Assembly: GCF_900112065.1 (NCBI RefSeq)
Contig: NZ_FOKE01000003.1
Location: 566,249-630,248 of the forward strand
Direction of reading: 5' to 3'
Source: Cohnella sp. OV330
GTDB lineage: Bacteria > Bacillota > Bacilli > Paenibacillales > Paenibacillaceae
Length of the DNA: 64,000 nucleotides
This document shows positions 27,290 to 35,632 of this stretch, piece after piece. Numbering within the stretch: position 1 is the first letter of the stretch; each line of letters starts with the position of its first letter. The notes under the pieces were generated by a model. It ran no database searches, was not told the origin of the DNA, and saw only the letters and a list, made by a program, of their open reading frames with translations. The position numbers were made by a program, and so were the translations under genes.

Positions 27290-27336
27290 AAAAAGGACGA
27301 TCCTGCAGGCGATTCGCCTGCAAGATCGTCCTTTTT
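27290..27336. terminator. Bidirectional terminator between convergent genes
   Basis: AAAAAGGACGATC pairs with GATCGTCCTTTTT, with a second inner stem TGCAGGCG/CGCCTGCA. The A-run and T-run on either side make it effective on both strands, for the lactonase (+) and the GH44 gene (-). Confidence 0.93.
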
Positions 27337-27384
27337 AACATGCGCTTCAATCTTGACTCTCGTCTGCCGTTACGCCTTAATGCC

Positions 27385-30300
27385 TTACCGCGTCACGACG
27401 GCCAGCGTCGCGGAGCGCGCCGCAAGGCGGAGGGTCAGCTTGCCGTCCTCGCCGACCGCCTTCGTGCCTGCCGCGGACAGCCGTGTGGCTGCGTCGAAGC
27501 GGTACATCTCGGCCGAGCCGGAGCCGGCGGCATCGCCGAGACCGACGTTGACTTCACGGGTGACGGTGTCCTTGTTGAACAGCAGCACGTACAGCTTGCC
27601 GTCCGATCCGTCGATCGCGTAGGAGCCGACGGCGTCCGGCAGGCTCGAGACGGCGCGTACCGAGTCTCCGCGAATTTGCGAGCCGTTGCCGTCGTAGTCG
27701 AGATACAGCTTAAACGCGTCTTCGAGCGGCGTGCCTGCCGGCAGCGTGCCGAAGCGGGTGGCGAGGTCGAGCCCCTCGCGTCCGAAGATCGCGAGCGCCT
27801 CCGCCTGCGCGACCCCGGCGCTAATGCCGTTGCCGTTGCCGAAGTTGTACTCGGTCAGCGCGAGCTTCGTGCCCGGCAGCCTGCTGTCGATGATCTCCTT
27901 CATGCGGGGGATCAGCCGGATCGGCTCCTGGATCCACGAGTCGTCCACGTAATCCGGATCGTACAGCGCCTTCAGACCCTGGAATCGGCGTTTGACCGTA
28001 CCTGGCCCTTCATCGGCATCCGGCACGCCGGCCGATTGCGAGTAGTAGTGAATGTCCAGGTAGTCCACGAGCCGCTGCCCGTCATGCGAGGCGGCGTAGT
28101 CGGCCACCTGCTGGAGATACCATTCCAGGAACGGCGTATTGCCGTGCGCCGCGCGGTCCGGCCCTTCGGCGCAAACGTCGGCGGAAGAGTAAAAGTACGC
28201 GCACCAGCCCCAAGAGGTCGGTCCGAACACTTTGGCCGTAGGATCCTTGGCCTTGATCGCGGCGCCGTATTTCTGCGTGAAGCCCCAGAGCTCGTCGTAA
28301 GTCGGCGCTTGCGGATGAACGTCGCGATGGGTCGAGTTCCAGATTTCCGGCTCGTTGTCCAGCGCGTAATAGTTCACGGCGTTTCCGCTGTCCTTCAGAT
28401 GCTGCATCCAGTCGGTCACGAACGTCGGCCCGATCGCCTTGGAAGTGTCCTTCGGATCGTTGCCTGTTACGTACGAGCCGTCCTTCTTCACGCCGTTGCC
28501 GGCGTCTTTGACGTCGTCCGCGACGCTTTCCTGGGCGCCGTATTTCTTGACGGAGAAACCGTATCGGATCTCGCGGTCCTTCGGCGTCCACCCGATCGTC
28601 GGGACGGTCAGCAGCACCTTGCCGCCTTGCGCGTTCACGCTGGAGATGAGTTGATCCGTCACCGAGCTGTTCGGTTCCTCGCGCGGATCTTTTTCGTAAG
28701 GATAGTTGATGTAGTACCAATCGTTCGCGCGGTTGGCTACATTAAGCTGCCAATTGTAGCGCGTCGTGTTGTTGCCGCCCCAGCGCTGCACGGGGAACGG
28801 CAAGGTCGACTGCGTCGGATGCATGTCGTCGTAGTTGATGCCGTAAATCTCCGGATTGATCGGCTTGCGATCCGCCGATGTATCGACATTTACGCTGAGC
28901 TGCGGCAACCGGGGCTCGGGCAGTTCGCCCGCATGCAAGTTGCGCAGCAGGGACACGTCGTCGATGTACACGACGCCTTGGTCGCGATCGGTAGCCGCCT
29001 GAAAAATGAGGCCGTCGAAGCTGCCCGCGGACAAACCGAGGTCGGCCATGCTGACCGTTATTTCGGTCCATTGTCCGGTAGGCAATCCGCCTTCGGGCAG
29101 ATAGTCGTTCAGGTCGATCGCGCCGATGCCGGCGTCGCCGTCGTACGCATGGACGAGCAGCTGCTGTCCGCCGGTCGCGCCGCCGTGAATCCAGAAGCGC
29201 ACGCCGTAATATTGCTCGATGTCGAACTTGCCGTCGTGCGACAGCCATACGCCGTCCCAGCCGCTCGGGTTGAACTTAATCGACTTGGCGCCGCCGTGGA
29301 CCTGCTCGGTATTGGCCAAGTCCTTGTCGTGCCAGCTGTAGTTGCGGAAGCCGTCAGCCAGCGCGTCGCCGTAGACCGGTTCGGCGGCCACTTCCGTCAC
29401 CTGCACGTAAGCTTCGGTCGAGAACGTCTTGTAGGTCGCCGTCACCTTCGCGATGCCCGGCGAGATGCCCTTGATGGCGCCGCCGTCCAGCTGCAGCACG
29501 TCGGGGCGGTCGACCGTCCAGGTCACGCCGTCGGTTAACGTCTTCGTGTCGCCGCCGGCATAGTAGGCTTCCGCCGCGAGCGCATTGTTCTCGCCCGGCA
29601 GCATCACCGTGCGCGGCTTGTCGATCCGAAGCTCCGCGATCTGCGCCGAAGCGACGAACTTCTTGAGCAGCGCGATATCGTCGAGATAGGCTGCCGGCTG
29701 GACGCCGTTCGTCGCGCCCTGCAGCAGGATGCCGTCGAAGATGGCGCCCGGCAAATTCAGATCCGTCAGATTAATCGTGACCTCGCTCCACGTACCTGCC
29801 GCGATGCCGCCCGGCACGAGCGCATCCAGATCCAGCTCTGCCACCGGCGAGCCGCCTTGCGTCAGCTTCAAGCTGAATTGCTGGCCGCCCGTATCGCCGC
29901 CGTTCACCCACAGCCGCAACTTGTCGTAGGTTCGGGCGTTGACCGGCATGCCGCTGTACAAGTACAAGCCCTTGTCGCCGTCCGGTTCGAGCCTGATCGA
30001 CGTTTGCCCCGTGCGAACGGTATCCGACTCCGCCAGATCGTGCGAGATGCCGCTATAGTCCGCGAAGTCGCCGCTCAGCGCATCGGCATAGACATAGTCG
30101 CCGTCGATCTCTTCGATCGGACCGGCCGGCGCACCTTCGACGACGGTCACGTCGATCTGCGCTTCGAAGCCCTCATAAGCGGCGCGGAGCGTCGTCGTAC
30201 CGGGATGCAGGCCGGAGACGAGGCCGTTCGCTACCGTAGCGATCGAAGCGTCGTCCGTCGACCATGCGACGCCGGTCGTTACCGGCGCGGACGAACCGTC

Positions 30301-30993
30301 CGCGCGCACGGCGTTCAGGCCGGCAGGGCGAAGGCCGCCCTCGCGAAGCGTCAATATATTTTGCGAGAAGACGATGCCGGTCACCTCGGCTTGACCGGGA
30401 TCCTCCTCGCCCGGTTCCTCGCCCGTTCCGGCGCCTTCGCCTTCGAAGCGCATATCGTCCAGATAGAAGGGCTCCTGTTCGCCGGCGCCCCAGACCCAGA
30501 TGCCGTCGACGATTCCGCGGACGCCGTAGTCCGCCAGCTTCACGGATACTTTAGTCCAAGCGCCGCCTGGGATGCCGCCCGGCAGAAGCGCCGTCGAGGG
30601 GATTTCCGCGACCGCCTGTCCGCCCAGCGAGAATACGAGCTTGAAAGCCTGGCCGCCGGCTGCGCCGCCGTTCGCCCAGAAGCTGAATCGGCCGTAGTCG
30701 TCCGCGCTCATGATTCGATCCTTGTAAAAGTAGAGTGCTTGCCCTTCGTCTGCGTCCAGCTGGATGGAACGCGTACCCGAATGAACGGTGCCGGCTTCGG
30801 CGAGATCGGATTGCGCCCAGCCATAATCGGCGAATTCCGCCGACAGCGAGTCGTCGTAGACGGTTAAAATGCGTTCCGTATCCCCGTAAGACTTGGCCGG
30901 ACCGACCGCGAGCTGCCCCAGCAGCACGGCGGATGCCAGGACGGCCGTCAGCGGCTTGCCCCAGGGCAGCTTCCTCCTGCTTGTTGTTTCCAT
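27385..30993 (-). CDS. Secreted multidomain GH44 endoglucanase/xyloglucanase
   Basis: About 1202 residues. A signal peptide (about 1-38) is followed by three jelly-roll carbohydrate-binding-like domains (about 45-190, 300-455, 555-700), each with an F-WANGG/LWVNGG/FWIHGG core, separated by two BIG2-type Ig domains (about 205-285, 460-550). The GH44 catalytic domain starts near 715 (INPEIYGINYDDMHP, RWGGNNTTRYNW). The acid/base Glu lies in LDNEPEIW (about 880) and the nucleophile in LALTEYNFG (about 1047); a beta domain ends the protein. It hydrolyses beta-1,4-glucans outside the cell. The start could be ATG at 30993 or TTG at 30999, both after GGGGAGGAG. It is divergent from a two-component regulator at 31252. 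Confidence 0.92.
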   Translation of the reverse strand: METTSRRKLPWGKPLTAVLASAVLLGQLAVGPAKSYGDTERILTVYDDSLSAEFADYGWAQSDLAEAGTVHSGTRSIQLDADEGQALYFYKDRIMSADDYGRFSFWANGGAAGGQAFKLVFSLGGQAVAEIPSTALLPGGIPGGAWTKVSVKLADYGVRGIVDGIWVWGAGEQEPFYLDDMRFEGEGAGTGEEPGEEDPGQAEVTGIVFSQNILTLREGGLRPAGLNAVRADGSSAPVTTGVAWSTDDASIATVANGLVSGLHPGTTTLRAAYEGFEAQIDVTVVEGAPAGPIEEIDGDYVYADALSGDFADYSGISHDLAESDTVRTGQTSIRLEPDGDKGLYLYSGMPVNARTYDKLRLWVNGGDTGGQQFSLKLTQGGSPVAELDLDALVPGGIAAGTWSEVTINLTDLNLPGAIFDGILLQGATNGVQPAAYLDDIALLKKFVASAQIAELRIDKPRTVMLPGENNALAAEAYYAGGDTKTLTDGVTWTVDRPDVLQLDGGAIKGISPGIAKVTATYKTFSTEAYVQVTEVAAEPVYGDALADGFRNYSWHDKDLANTEQVHGGAKSIKFNPSGWDGVWLSHDGKFDIEQYYGVRFWIHGGATGGQQLLVHAYDGDAGIGAIDLNDYLPEGGLPTGQWTEITVSMADLGLSAGSFDGLIFQAATDRDQGVVYIDDVSLLRNLHAGELPEPRLPQLSVNVDTSADRKPINPEIYGINYDDMHPTQSTLPFPVQRWGGNNTTRYNWQLNVANRANDWYYINYPYEKDPREEPNSSVTDQLISSVNAQGGKVLLTVPTIGWTPKDREIRYGFSVKKYGAQESVADDVKDAGNGVKKDGSYVTGNDPKDTSKAIGPTFVTDWMQHLKDSGNAVNYYALDNEPEIWNSTHRDVHPQAPTYDELWGFTQKYGAAIKAKDPTAKVFGPTSWGWCAYFYSSADVCAEGPDRAAHGNTPFLEWYLQQVADYAASHDGQRLVDYLDIHYYSQSAGVPDADEGPGTVKRRFQGLKALYDPDYVDDSWIQEPIRLIPRMKEIIDSRLPGTKLALTEYNFGNGNGISAGVAQAEALAIFGREGLDLATRFGTLPAGTPLEDAFKLYLDYDGNGSQIRGDSVRAVSSLPDAVGSYAIDGSDGKLYVLLFNKDTVTREVNVGLGDAAGSGSAEMYRFDAATRLSAAGTKAVGEDGKLTLRLAARSATLAVVTR

Positions 30994-31070
30994 CGTCAAT
31001 ATTTCTCCTCCCCGGAATTCCTGATCGATCGATCCTTACCAGCTTAATGAAGGCGGCCGTAATCCCGCCA

Positions 31071-31160
31071 GTGACGGTCTGTCACGACTATCGGTCATCT
31101 CTGTCATGTGACATGGACCATTTGGCCTATGACGCGAACGCTTCGGTCATGTATCGGTCA
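31071..31160. promoter_or_regulatory. Cluster of inverted and direct repeats, candidate binding sites of the NarL-type regulator
   Basis: Two dyads occur in the GH44/regulator intergenic region: GTGACGGTCTGTCAC (31071-31085) and TGTCATGTGACA (31102-31113). TCGGTCA occurs three times in direct orientation (31091, 31143, 31154). The GTCA/TGAC core resembles sites of NarL/DesR-type regulators, and the adjacent gene encodes one. Control of both divergent genes is inferred. Confidence 0.5.
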
Positions 31161-31251
31161 CTGCTTTGTCCGCGGCTCTATTCGCTCGTCGGGGCGTCTG
31201 CTAGAATCAGGGGAGAACGGGTAGCGTACTCAGAGAACGGGGGCAAACATC

Positions 31252-31914
31252 ATGGTCCGAATCGTCATCGCGGACGATCAGCGGCTGATGCGCGAGGGCC
31301 TGCAGACGATACTGCAGCTGGAGGACGACATGGAGGTCGTCTGCACGGCGGAGAACGGGAGAGAAGCGTACGAGGCGGCAGGCATCCACCGGCCGCATAT
31401 CGTGTTGATGGACATCAAGATGCCTGTCATGGACGGCATAGAGTCGTTGAAGCTGATCAAGCGCGATTATCCCAAGACGATCGTGCTCATCCTTACGACA
31501 TTCGCGGAGGACAAATACATCGTAGGCGCGATGGCCGGCGGCGCGGACGGCTTTCTGCTCAAGGATATCGCCGCCGAACGCGTCGTCCAGACGGTACGGG
31601 ACGCGATGGTGGGCGAGCTGATGCTGCCTCCCGCGATCGCGGCCAAGCTCGCGTCCCGGCTCACGGCGAACGATTCGTACGATTTCGACGAAGCCAAGCT
31701 TCAAGGGATGGGACTCTATTTTACGGAGCGCGAGCGCAAGATTATCCTGCTGTTGATCGAAGGTTATTCGAACAAGCAGATCGCGGTCACGCTTTTTATG
31801 AGCGAAGGTACGGTGCGGAACTACGTCAGCGTCATATACGGCAAGATCGGCACCAACGACCGACGCGCCGCCGTCGGGATCATGAAGGAGCTGCTGCTGA
31901 GTGACTACCGCTGA
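31252..31914 (+). CDS. NarL/FixJ-type response regulator
   Basis: 220 residues. A receiver domain (1-120) has Asp8/Asp9, phospho-acceptor Asp54 (VLMDIKMP), a conserved Thr in ILTTFAEDKY, and Lys in LLKDIAAERV. The C-terminal LuxR-type helix-turn-helix (FTERERKIILLLIEGYSNKQIAV...EGTVRNYVS) binds DNA. Its last codons overlap the GTG start of the hybrid kinase, so regulator and kinase are one operon. The likely target is the divergent GH44 gene and its own promoter. Confidence 0.93.
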   Translation: MVRIVIADDQRLMREGLQTILQLEDDMEVVCTAENGREAYEAAGIHRPHIVLMDIKMPVMDGIESLKLIKRDYPKTIVLILTTFAEDKYIVGAMAGGADGFLLKDIAAERVVQTVRDAMVGELMLPPAIAAKLASRLTANDSYDFDEAKLQGMGLYFTERERKIILLLIEGYSNKQIAVTLFMSEGTVRNYVSVIYGKIGTNDRRAAVGIMKELLLSDYR

Positions 31915-34900
31915 ACGAAGGTTTCCCTTTCCGCTGAAGGCCGCTTTGCTGCTCGCGTTTACGCTGCTTTCTTTGTTTCTGCCGCTTTTCTTTAAAGGCT
32001 CTCATGCCGAGTCGGAAGGCTCCGTCCTTGCGTCTTACCGGGAAAAATGGCAGGTGCGGTGGAGCGACGGAGACGCGAGCGGAACTGAGGGCTGGCGGCC
32101 TTTGAACGCGGCGGAGTTGGCGCGCTTCGCCCAGTATAAAGGCGTCGTCTGGCTGAGGAGGGACATGCCCAAGCTGCTGACGGACGATCCGCACGTGATG
32201 CTGCTGTACGGAAGGTCTTTCGAGGCATACGAGAACGGGCGTCTTCTGGTGAGCTACAATATGAGCCATCCGGATCCGTACGTGAACCACTACATTCCGG
32301 CGCGCATCGTCAAGCTGTCGCAGGGCGACCAGCCGCGAACGCTGGCTTTTAAGCTGTTGTGGAACCGGAACTCCATGCCGCAGGACTGGAGCGTGGTAGG
32401 CGACCGCCGCATGCTGGATCGGCTGATCGTGCAAAACGATTTTGTGCCCGCCGTTTTCAGCGTGCTTCTGACGGCCGCGTCCGCGGTTTCGCTGCTCGTT
32501 TTCCTGCGCCGGCGATCGGAGACGCTGTACGCCTGGTTTGCCCTCATTACCGGCTGCGCGGGAATCGGTTTCTTCTCGATGCTGATGTCCTTGCGGTTCT
32601 TTTTGGATTTGCCGGTCGCGCATTTTCAATATTTCAGAGATTTGCTCATCCCGATCGGCGTGCTGGGCTTCGTCTGTTTTTACGGCAGAGCCCTGCGCGG
32701 CTTGTACGTGAGAATGTACCGGATCATGGCAGTCTGCGTGCTGCTGTACACGGTTTTTACCGCCTGCTTGGCATCTATAGATAGTCATTTGTACGAAAAA
32801 GCGATCTTCGAATGGTCGCCGATACTCGTGATTCCCGTGTTCGTCCTGATGAGCTTCTCGCTGATCCGGAGCAGGCATATGCTGGCGCTGAAGGATGTCG
32901 AAGAATTCAGATGGTTGACGTTCGGCTTCGTCGCGTTGACGGTCGGCATGTCCTTCTATTTCTTTTCGGCAAACGCGCTGCGCTTCTTCGGCTCCAGCTT
33001 GGAGGGCGTGCTGCCGATATGGCTGTATTACGCGCTGACGTTCGCGCTCGAGATCGGCCTGCTCCTCTTCGTTGGCTGCCTGCTGATGGTCGTGCTCGGA
33101 CGATTCTCGGGCGTGTACCGGGACCTGCAGCGCAACGCAGCCGAGTTGGAGACGGCAAACCGGGAACTGGAGACGCTGTCTCGTCTAAAAGACGATTTCC
33201 TGAGCCATACCTCCCATGAGCTGCGCACGCCGCTTCATGGCATTGCCGGGCTGGCGGATGCGCTGCTGGACGGCGCTGCGGGACCTGTCGGCCAGGAGAT
33301 GGAGCGCAATCTGCGGCTCGTCCGCGGCAGCGCTGACCGGCTGCTGCACTTGGTGAACGACATCCTCGATATGGATCGGCTAAGACACGGCGATATGAAG
33401 CTGAAGCTAACCGCAGTGGACGCATTGGGCGCATGCGAAACGGTTGCTGCGGCGCTCGCCCCGCTGGCGAGGCGCAAAGGGCTCCAGTTGACGGTAGAGC
33501 GAGAAGATACGGTGGTTAAAGGCGACAAGCTGATCGTCAGCGCCGACTCGGGCAGACTGGAGCAGATCCTGTACAACCTGATCGGCAATGCCATCCGCTA
33601 TACCGAGTCGGGCTACGTCCGGGTGACGGCCGCCCGGGAGGGCGAGAGCGTTCGCATCGTCGTGGCGGATAGCGGGCCGGGCATCCCGGAGGACCGCGCG
33701 GCAGAATTGTTCGAGCCGTTCGCGACCGCTTCGTCCGACTATGGCGGCGGCATGGGGCTCGGCCTGCCCATCACCAATCGAATGGTTCGCTTGCACGGCG
33801 GCGAGTTGACGATCGATTCCAAGATCGGAGCGGGCACGACGCTGTCGTTCGCGCTGCCAGCCGCGGGCGCCGAGGTCAAGCAGGCGAGCGACGTTGTGAC
33901 CGGGAGCGGCACGGGTTCATTCGGCAATCTTGGCGAAAATGAAGAGCCAAGCACGGCCGCGCTGCCGGTGCTGCCCGCGAATCTGGACAGATTGGGCGAG
34001 GGATACGCGCAGAGTGCATTCGATGAACGAGGACGGGAGGCCGGAGAAAAAAGGCGGCCGCTGATTCTGGTTGCCGATGACGAACCGGTCAACCTCGAAG
34101 TTCTGCGGCATTATTTGCGGCGGAGCGGCTACCGTCTGGTCGAGGCGGCGAACGGTACGGAAGCGGCTTTGATCCTGGAGCAGGGCGAGAAGCCGGACCT
34201 GCTTCTGTTAGACGCCATGATGCCGGGCAAGACCGGATATGAGGTATGCCGCATCGCGCGCGAACGGTGGTCTGCGAGCGAGCTTCCGATCATTTTGCTG
34301 TCCGCGCAAAACCGATTGGACCGGCTGACGCTCGGCTTCGATTCGGGCGCGAACGATTATCTGTCCAAGCCGTTCACCCAGGGCGAGCTGCTCGCGAGGG
34401 TGGATATCCAGCTCAAACTGGCGCAGTTCCACCACTCCCTCGAAGAACTGGTCCGCACGCGGACAGAGGAGCTGGAGGCGGCGAACCGCCATCTCGCAGG
34501 CTCGGTCCGGGAGACGGCAGAGGCGCTGGCTGAGGTGTCCGTGCTTGAGGAACGCAACCGGATCGCGCACGATATGCACGATCTGGTCGGACACTCGCTC
34601 ACGGCCGCCATCGTGCAGATCGAAGCGGCCAAGAAGCTGGCGGACCGCGATCTGCCGCGTTCCGTCGAGCGGATGAATGCCGCTGGCGAGATGATTCGGA
34701 AAGGCTTAAACGACGTTAGGCGGACGGTCCGGATGTTGAAGGACGACGAGGCGGGCTTCGATTTGCCCGTTGCCCTTCAAGAGCTGATTCGGGAGAGCGC
34801 GGGGCAGGCGGACGTCTTTTTCGAATACAATCCCGAGCCGCTGCCGCAAATGGGCGGACTGGCGCAGAAAGTCGTCTATCACGCATTGATGGAGGGAATA

Positions 34901-35167
34901 ACAAATGGCCTCCGTCATGGGCGATGCAGCCGGTTCCGCTTCGAGCTCACAGAGGAAAAAGGCTGGTTGAGGTTCGAACTTGTCAGCAACGGAGAGCCTT
35001 ATGGGGCTTCGAAGCCCGGCTTCGGACTCAGTGCTATGATGGAGCGCGTCCATTTGCTGAGCGGCACCGTAACCATAGGCGAAGCAGCGCCGGGCATCGG
35101 CTGCAGGTTGCGCATCATGTTGCCGCTGGAGGATACCGACGAACGGCTGCCGGAGCTGCCAGCCTAG
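31901..35167 (+). CDS. Hybrid sensor kinase with two kinase cores (7TM - HisKA/HATPase - REC - HisKA_3/HATPase)
   Basis: 1088 residues from a GTG start with AAGGAG upstream. An N-terminal helix and extracellular domain (about 35-180) resemble 7TMR-DISMED2, followed by seven membrane segments (about 185-400) and a short coiled coil. The first kinase is of the HisKA type, with His439 in SHTSHELRTPLHG and an ATPase domain with N, G1 (DSGPGIPEDRA) and G2 (GGGMGLGLP) boxes. A receiver follows with phospho-acceptor Asp771 (LLLLDAMMPGK). A second kinase of the HisKA_3/NarX type has His893 (RIAHDMHDLVGHS) and its own ATPase region. Two complete kinase modules from different families in one chain are unusual. 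The NarL-type partner upstream should be phosphorylated by the C-terminal module. Confidence 0.92.
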   Translation: MTTAERRFPFPLKAALLLAFTLLSLFLPLFFKGSHAESEGSVLASYREKWQVRWSDGDASGTEGWRPLNAAELARFAQYKGVVWLRRDMPKLLTDDPHVMLLYGRSFEAYENGRLLVSYNMSHPDPYVNHYIPARIVKLSQGDQPRTLAFKLLWNRNSMPQDWSVVGDRRMLDRLIVQNDFVPAVFSVLLTAASAVSLLVFLRRRSETLYAWFALITGCAGIGFFSMLMSLRFFLDLPVAHFQYFRDLLIPIGVLGFVCFYGRALRGLYVRMYRIMAVCVLLYTVFTACLASIDSHLYEKAIFEWSPILVIPVFVLMSFSLIRSRHMLALKDVEEFRWLTFGFVALTVGMSFYFFSANALRFFGSSLEGVLPIWLYYALTFALEIGLLLFVGCLLMVVLGRFSGVYRDLQRNAAELETANRELETLSRLKDDFLSHTSHELRTPLHGIAGLADALLDGAAGPVGQEMERNLRLVRGSADRLLHLVNDILDMDRLRHGDMKLKLTAVDALGACETVAAALAPLARRKGLQLTVEREDTVVKGDKLIVSADSGRLEQILYNLIGNAIRYTESGYVRVTAAREGESVRIVVADSGPGIPEDRAAELFEPFATASSDYGGGMGLGLPITNRMVRLHGGELTIDSKIGAGTTLSFALPAAGAEVKQASDVVTGSGTGSFGNLGENEEPSTAALPVLPANLDRLGEGYAQSAFDERGREAGEKRRPLILVADDEPVNLEVLRHYLRRSGYRLVEAANGTEAALILEQGEKPDLLLLDAMMPGKTGYEVCRIARERWSASELPIILLSAQNRLDRLTLGFDSGANDYLSKPFTQGELLARVDIQLKLAQFHHSLEELVRTRTEELEAANRHLAGSVRETAEALAEVSVLEERNRIAHDMHDLVGHSLTAAIVQIEAAKKLADRDLPRSVERMNAAGEMIRKGLNDVRRTVRMLKDDEAGFDLPVALQELIRESAGQADVFFEYNPEPLPQMGGLAQKVVYHALMEGITNGLRHGRCSRFRFELTEEKGWLRFELVSNGEPYGASKPGFGLSAMMERVHLLSGTVTIGEAAPGIGCRLRIMLPLEDTDERLPELPA

Positions 35168-35215
35168 TTAGACGACGCGCATTGAGCGCATAATGCTTCT
35201 CATGTCCGAAGGCAA

Positions 35216-35258
35216 GCGGGATTGCGCACGATATCCATCTGCGCGATTCCGCCTTTTT
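35216..35258 (+). terminator. Rho-independent terminator after the hybrid kinase
   Basis: GCGGGATTGCGCA pairs with TGCGCGATTCCGC with few mismatches and is followed by CTTTTT. Confidence 0.85.
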
Positions 35259-35314
35259 AGCGATAAATTGAATTTCCGCCCGCTATCAAACTACTATTTT
35301 TCCGTTTTAACAAT

Positions 35315-35564
35315 ATCCCCTTGAGTCAGGGAGCTGAGAGCAGGGAGCAGGGAGCAGGGAGCAAGGAGAAAGGAGCAAGGAGCAAGGAGTCAGGGAGTGA
35401 GGGAGTGAGGGAGTCAGGAAGCAGGGGGTCAGGGAGTCTGGGAGTTAGGGAAGTCAGGGGTCAGGGAAGTCAAGGGGGCAGGAGTCAGGAAGCAGGGAGT
35501 CAGGGAGTCAGGGAGTCAGGGAGTCAGAAAGTTAGAAAATCAAGATTAATCCCCTTGAGTCAGG
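35315..35564. repeat. Purine-rich short tandem repeat region bracketed by a 16-bp direct repeat
   Basis: About 200 bases of irregular 7- and 8-base units (GGGAGCA, GGGAGTCA and variants), nearly all purines plus C/T at one position. The identical sequence ATCCCCTTGAGTCAGG stands at both ends (35315-35330 and 35549-35564), and its last part equals the repeat unit. An open frame runs through it but is only a consequence of the unit pattern. The rest of the 470-bp gap up to the transposase has a terminator and a palindrome CGACTAGTCG near 35575. Confidence 0.85.
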
Positions 35565-35632
35565 AACGATCTAATCGACTAGTCGGTTAGAATAGGCACA
35601 CTCACTTGAATTAAAAAACCTAAAAAACTAAT

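Noticed and set aside
35321-35590. Protein-coding gene in the purine-rich array
   Set aside because: The predicted peptide is a simple readout of 7/8-base units, without a ribosome-binding site.
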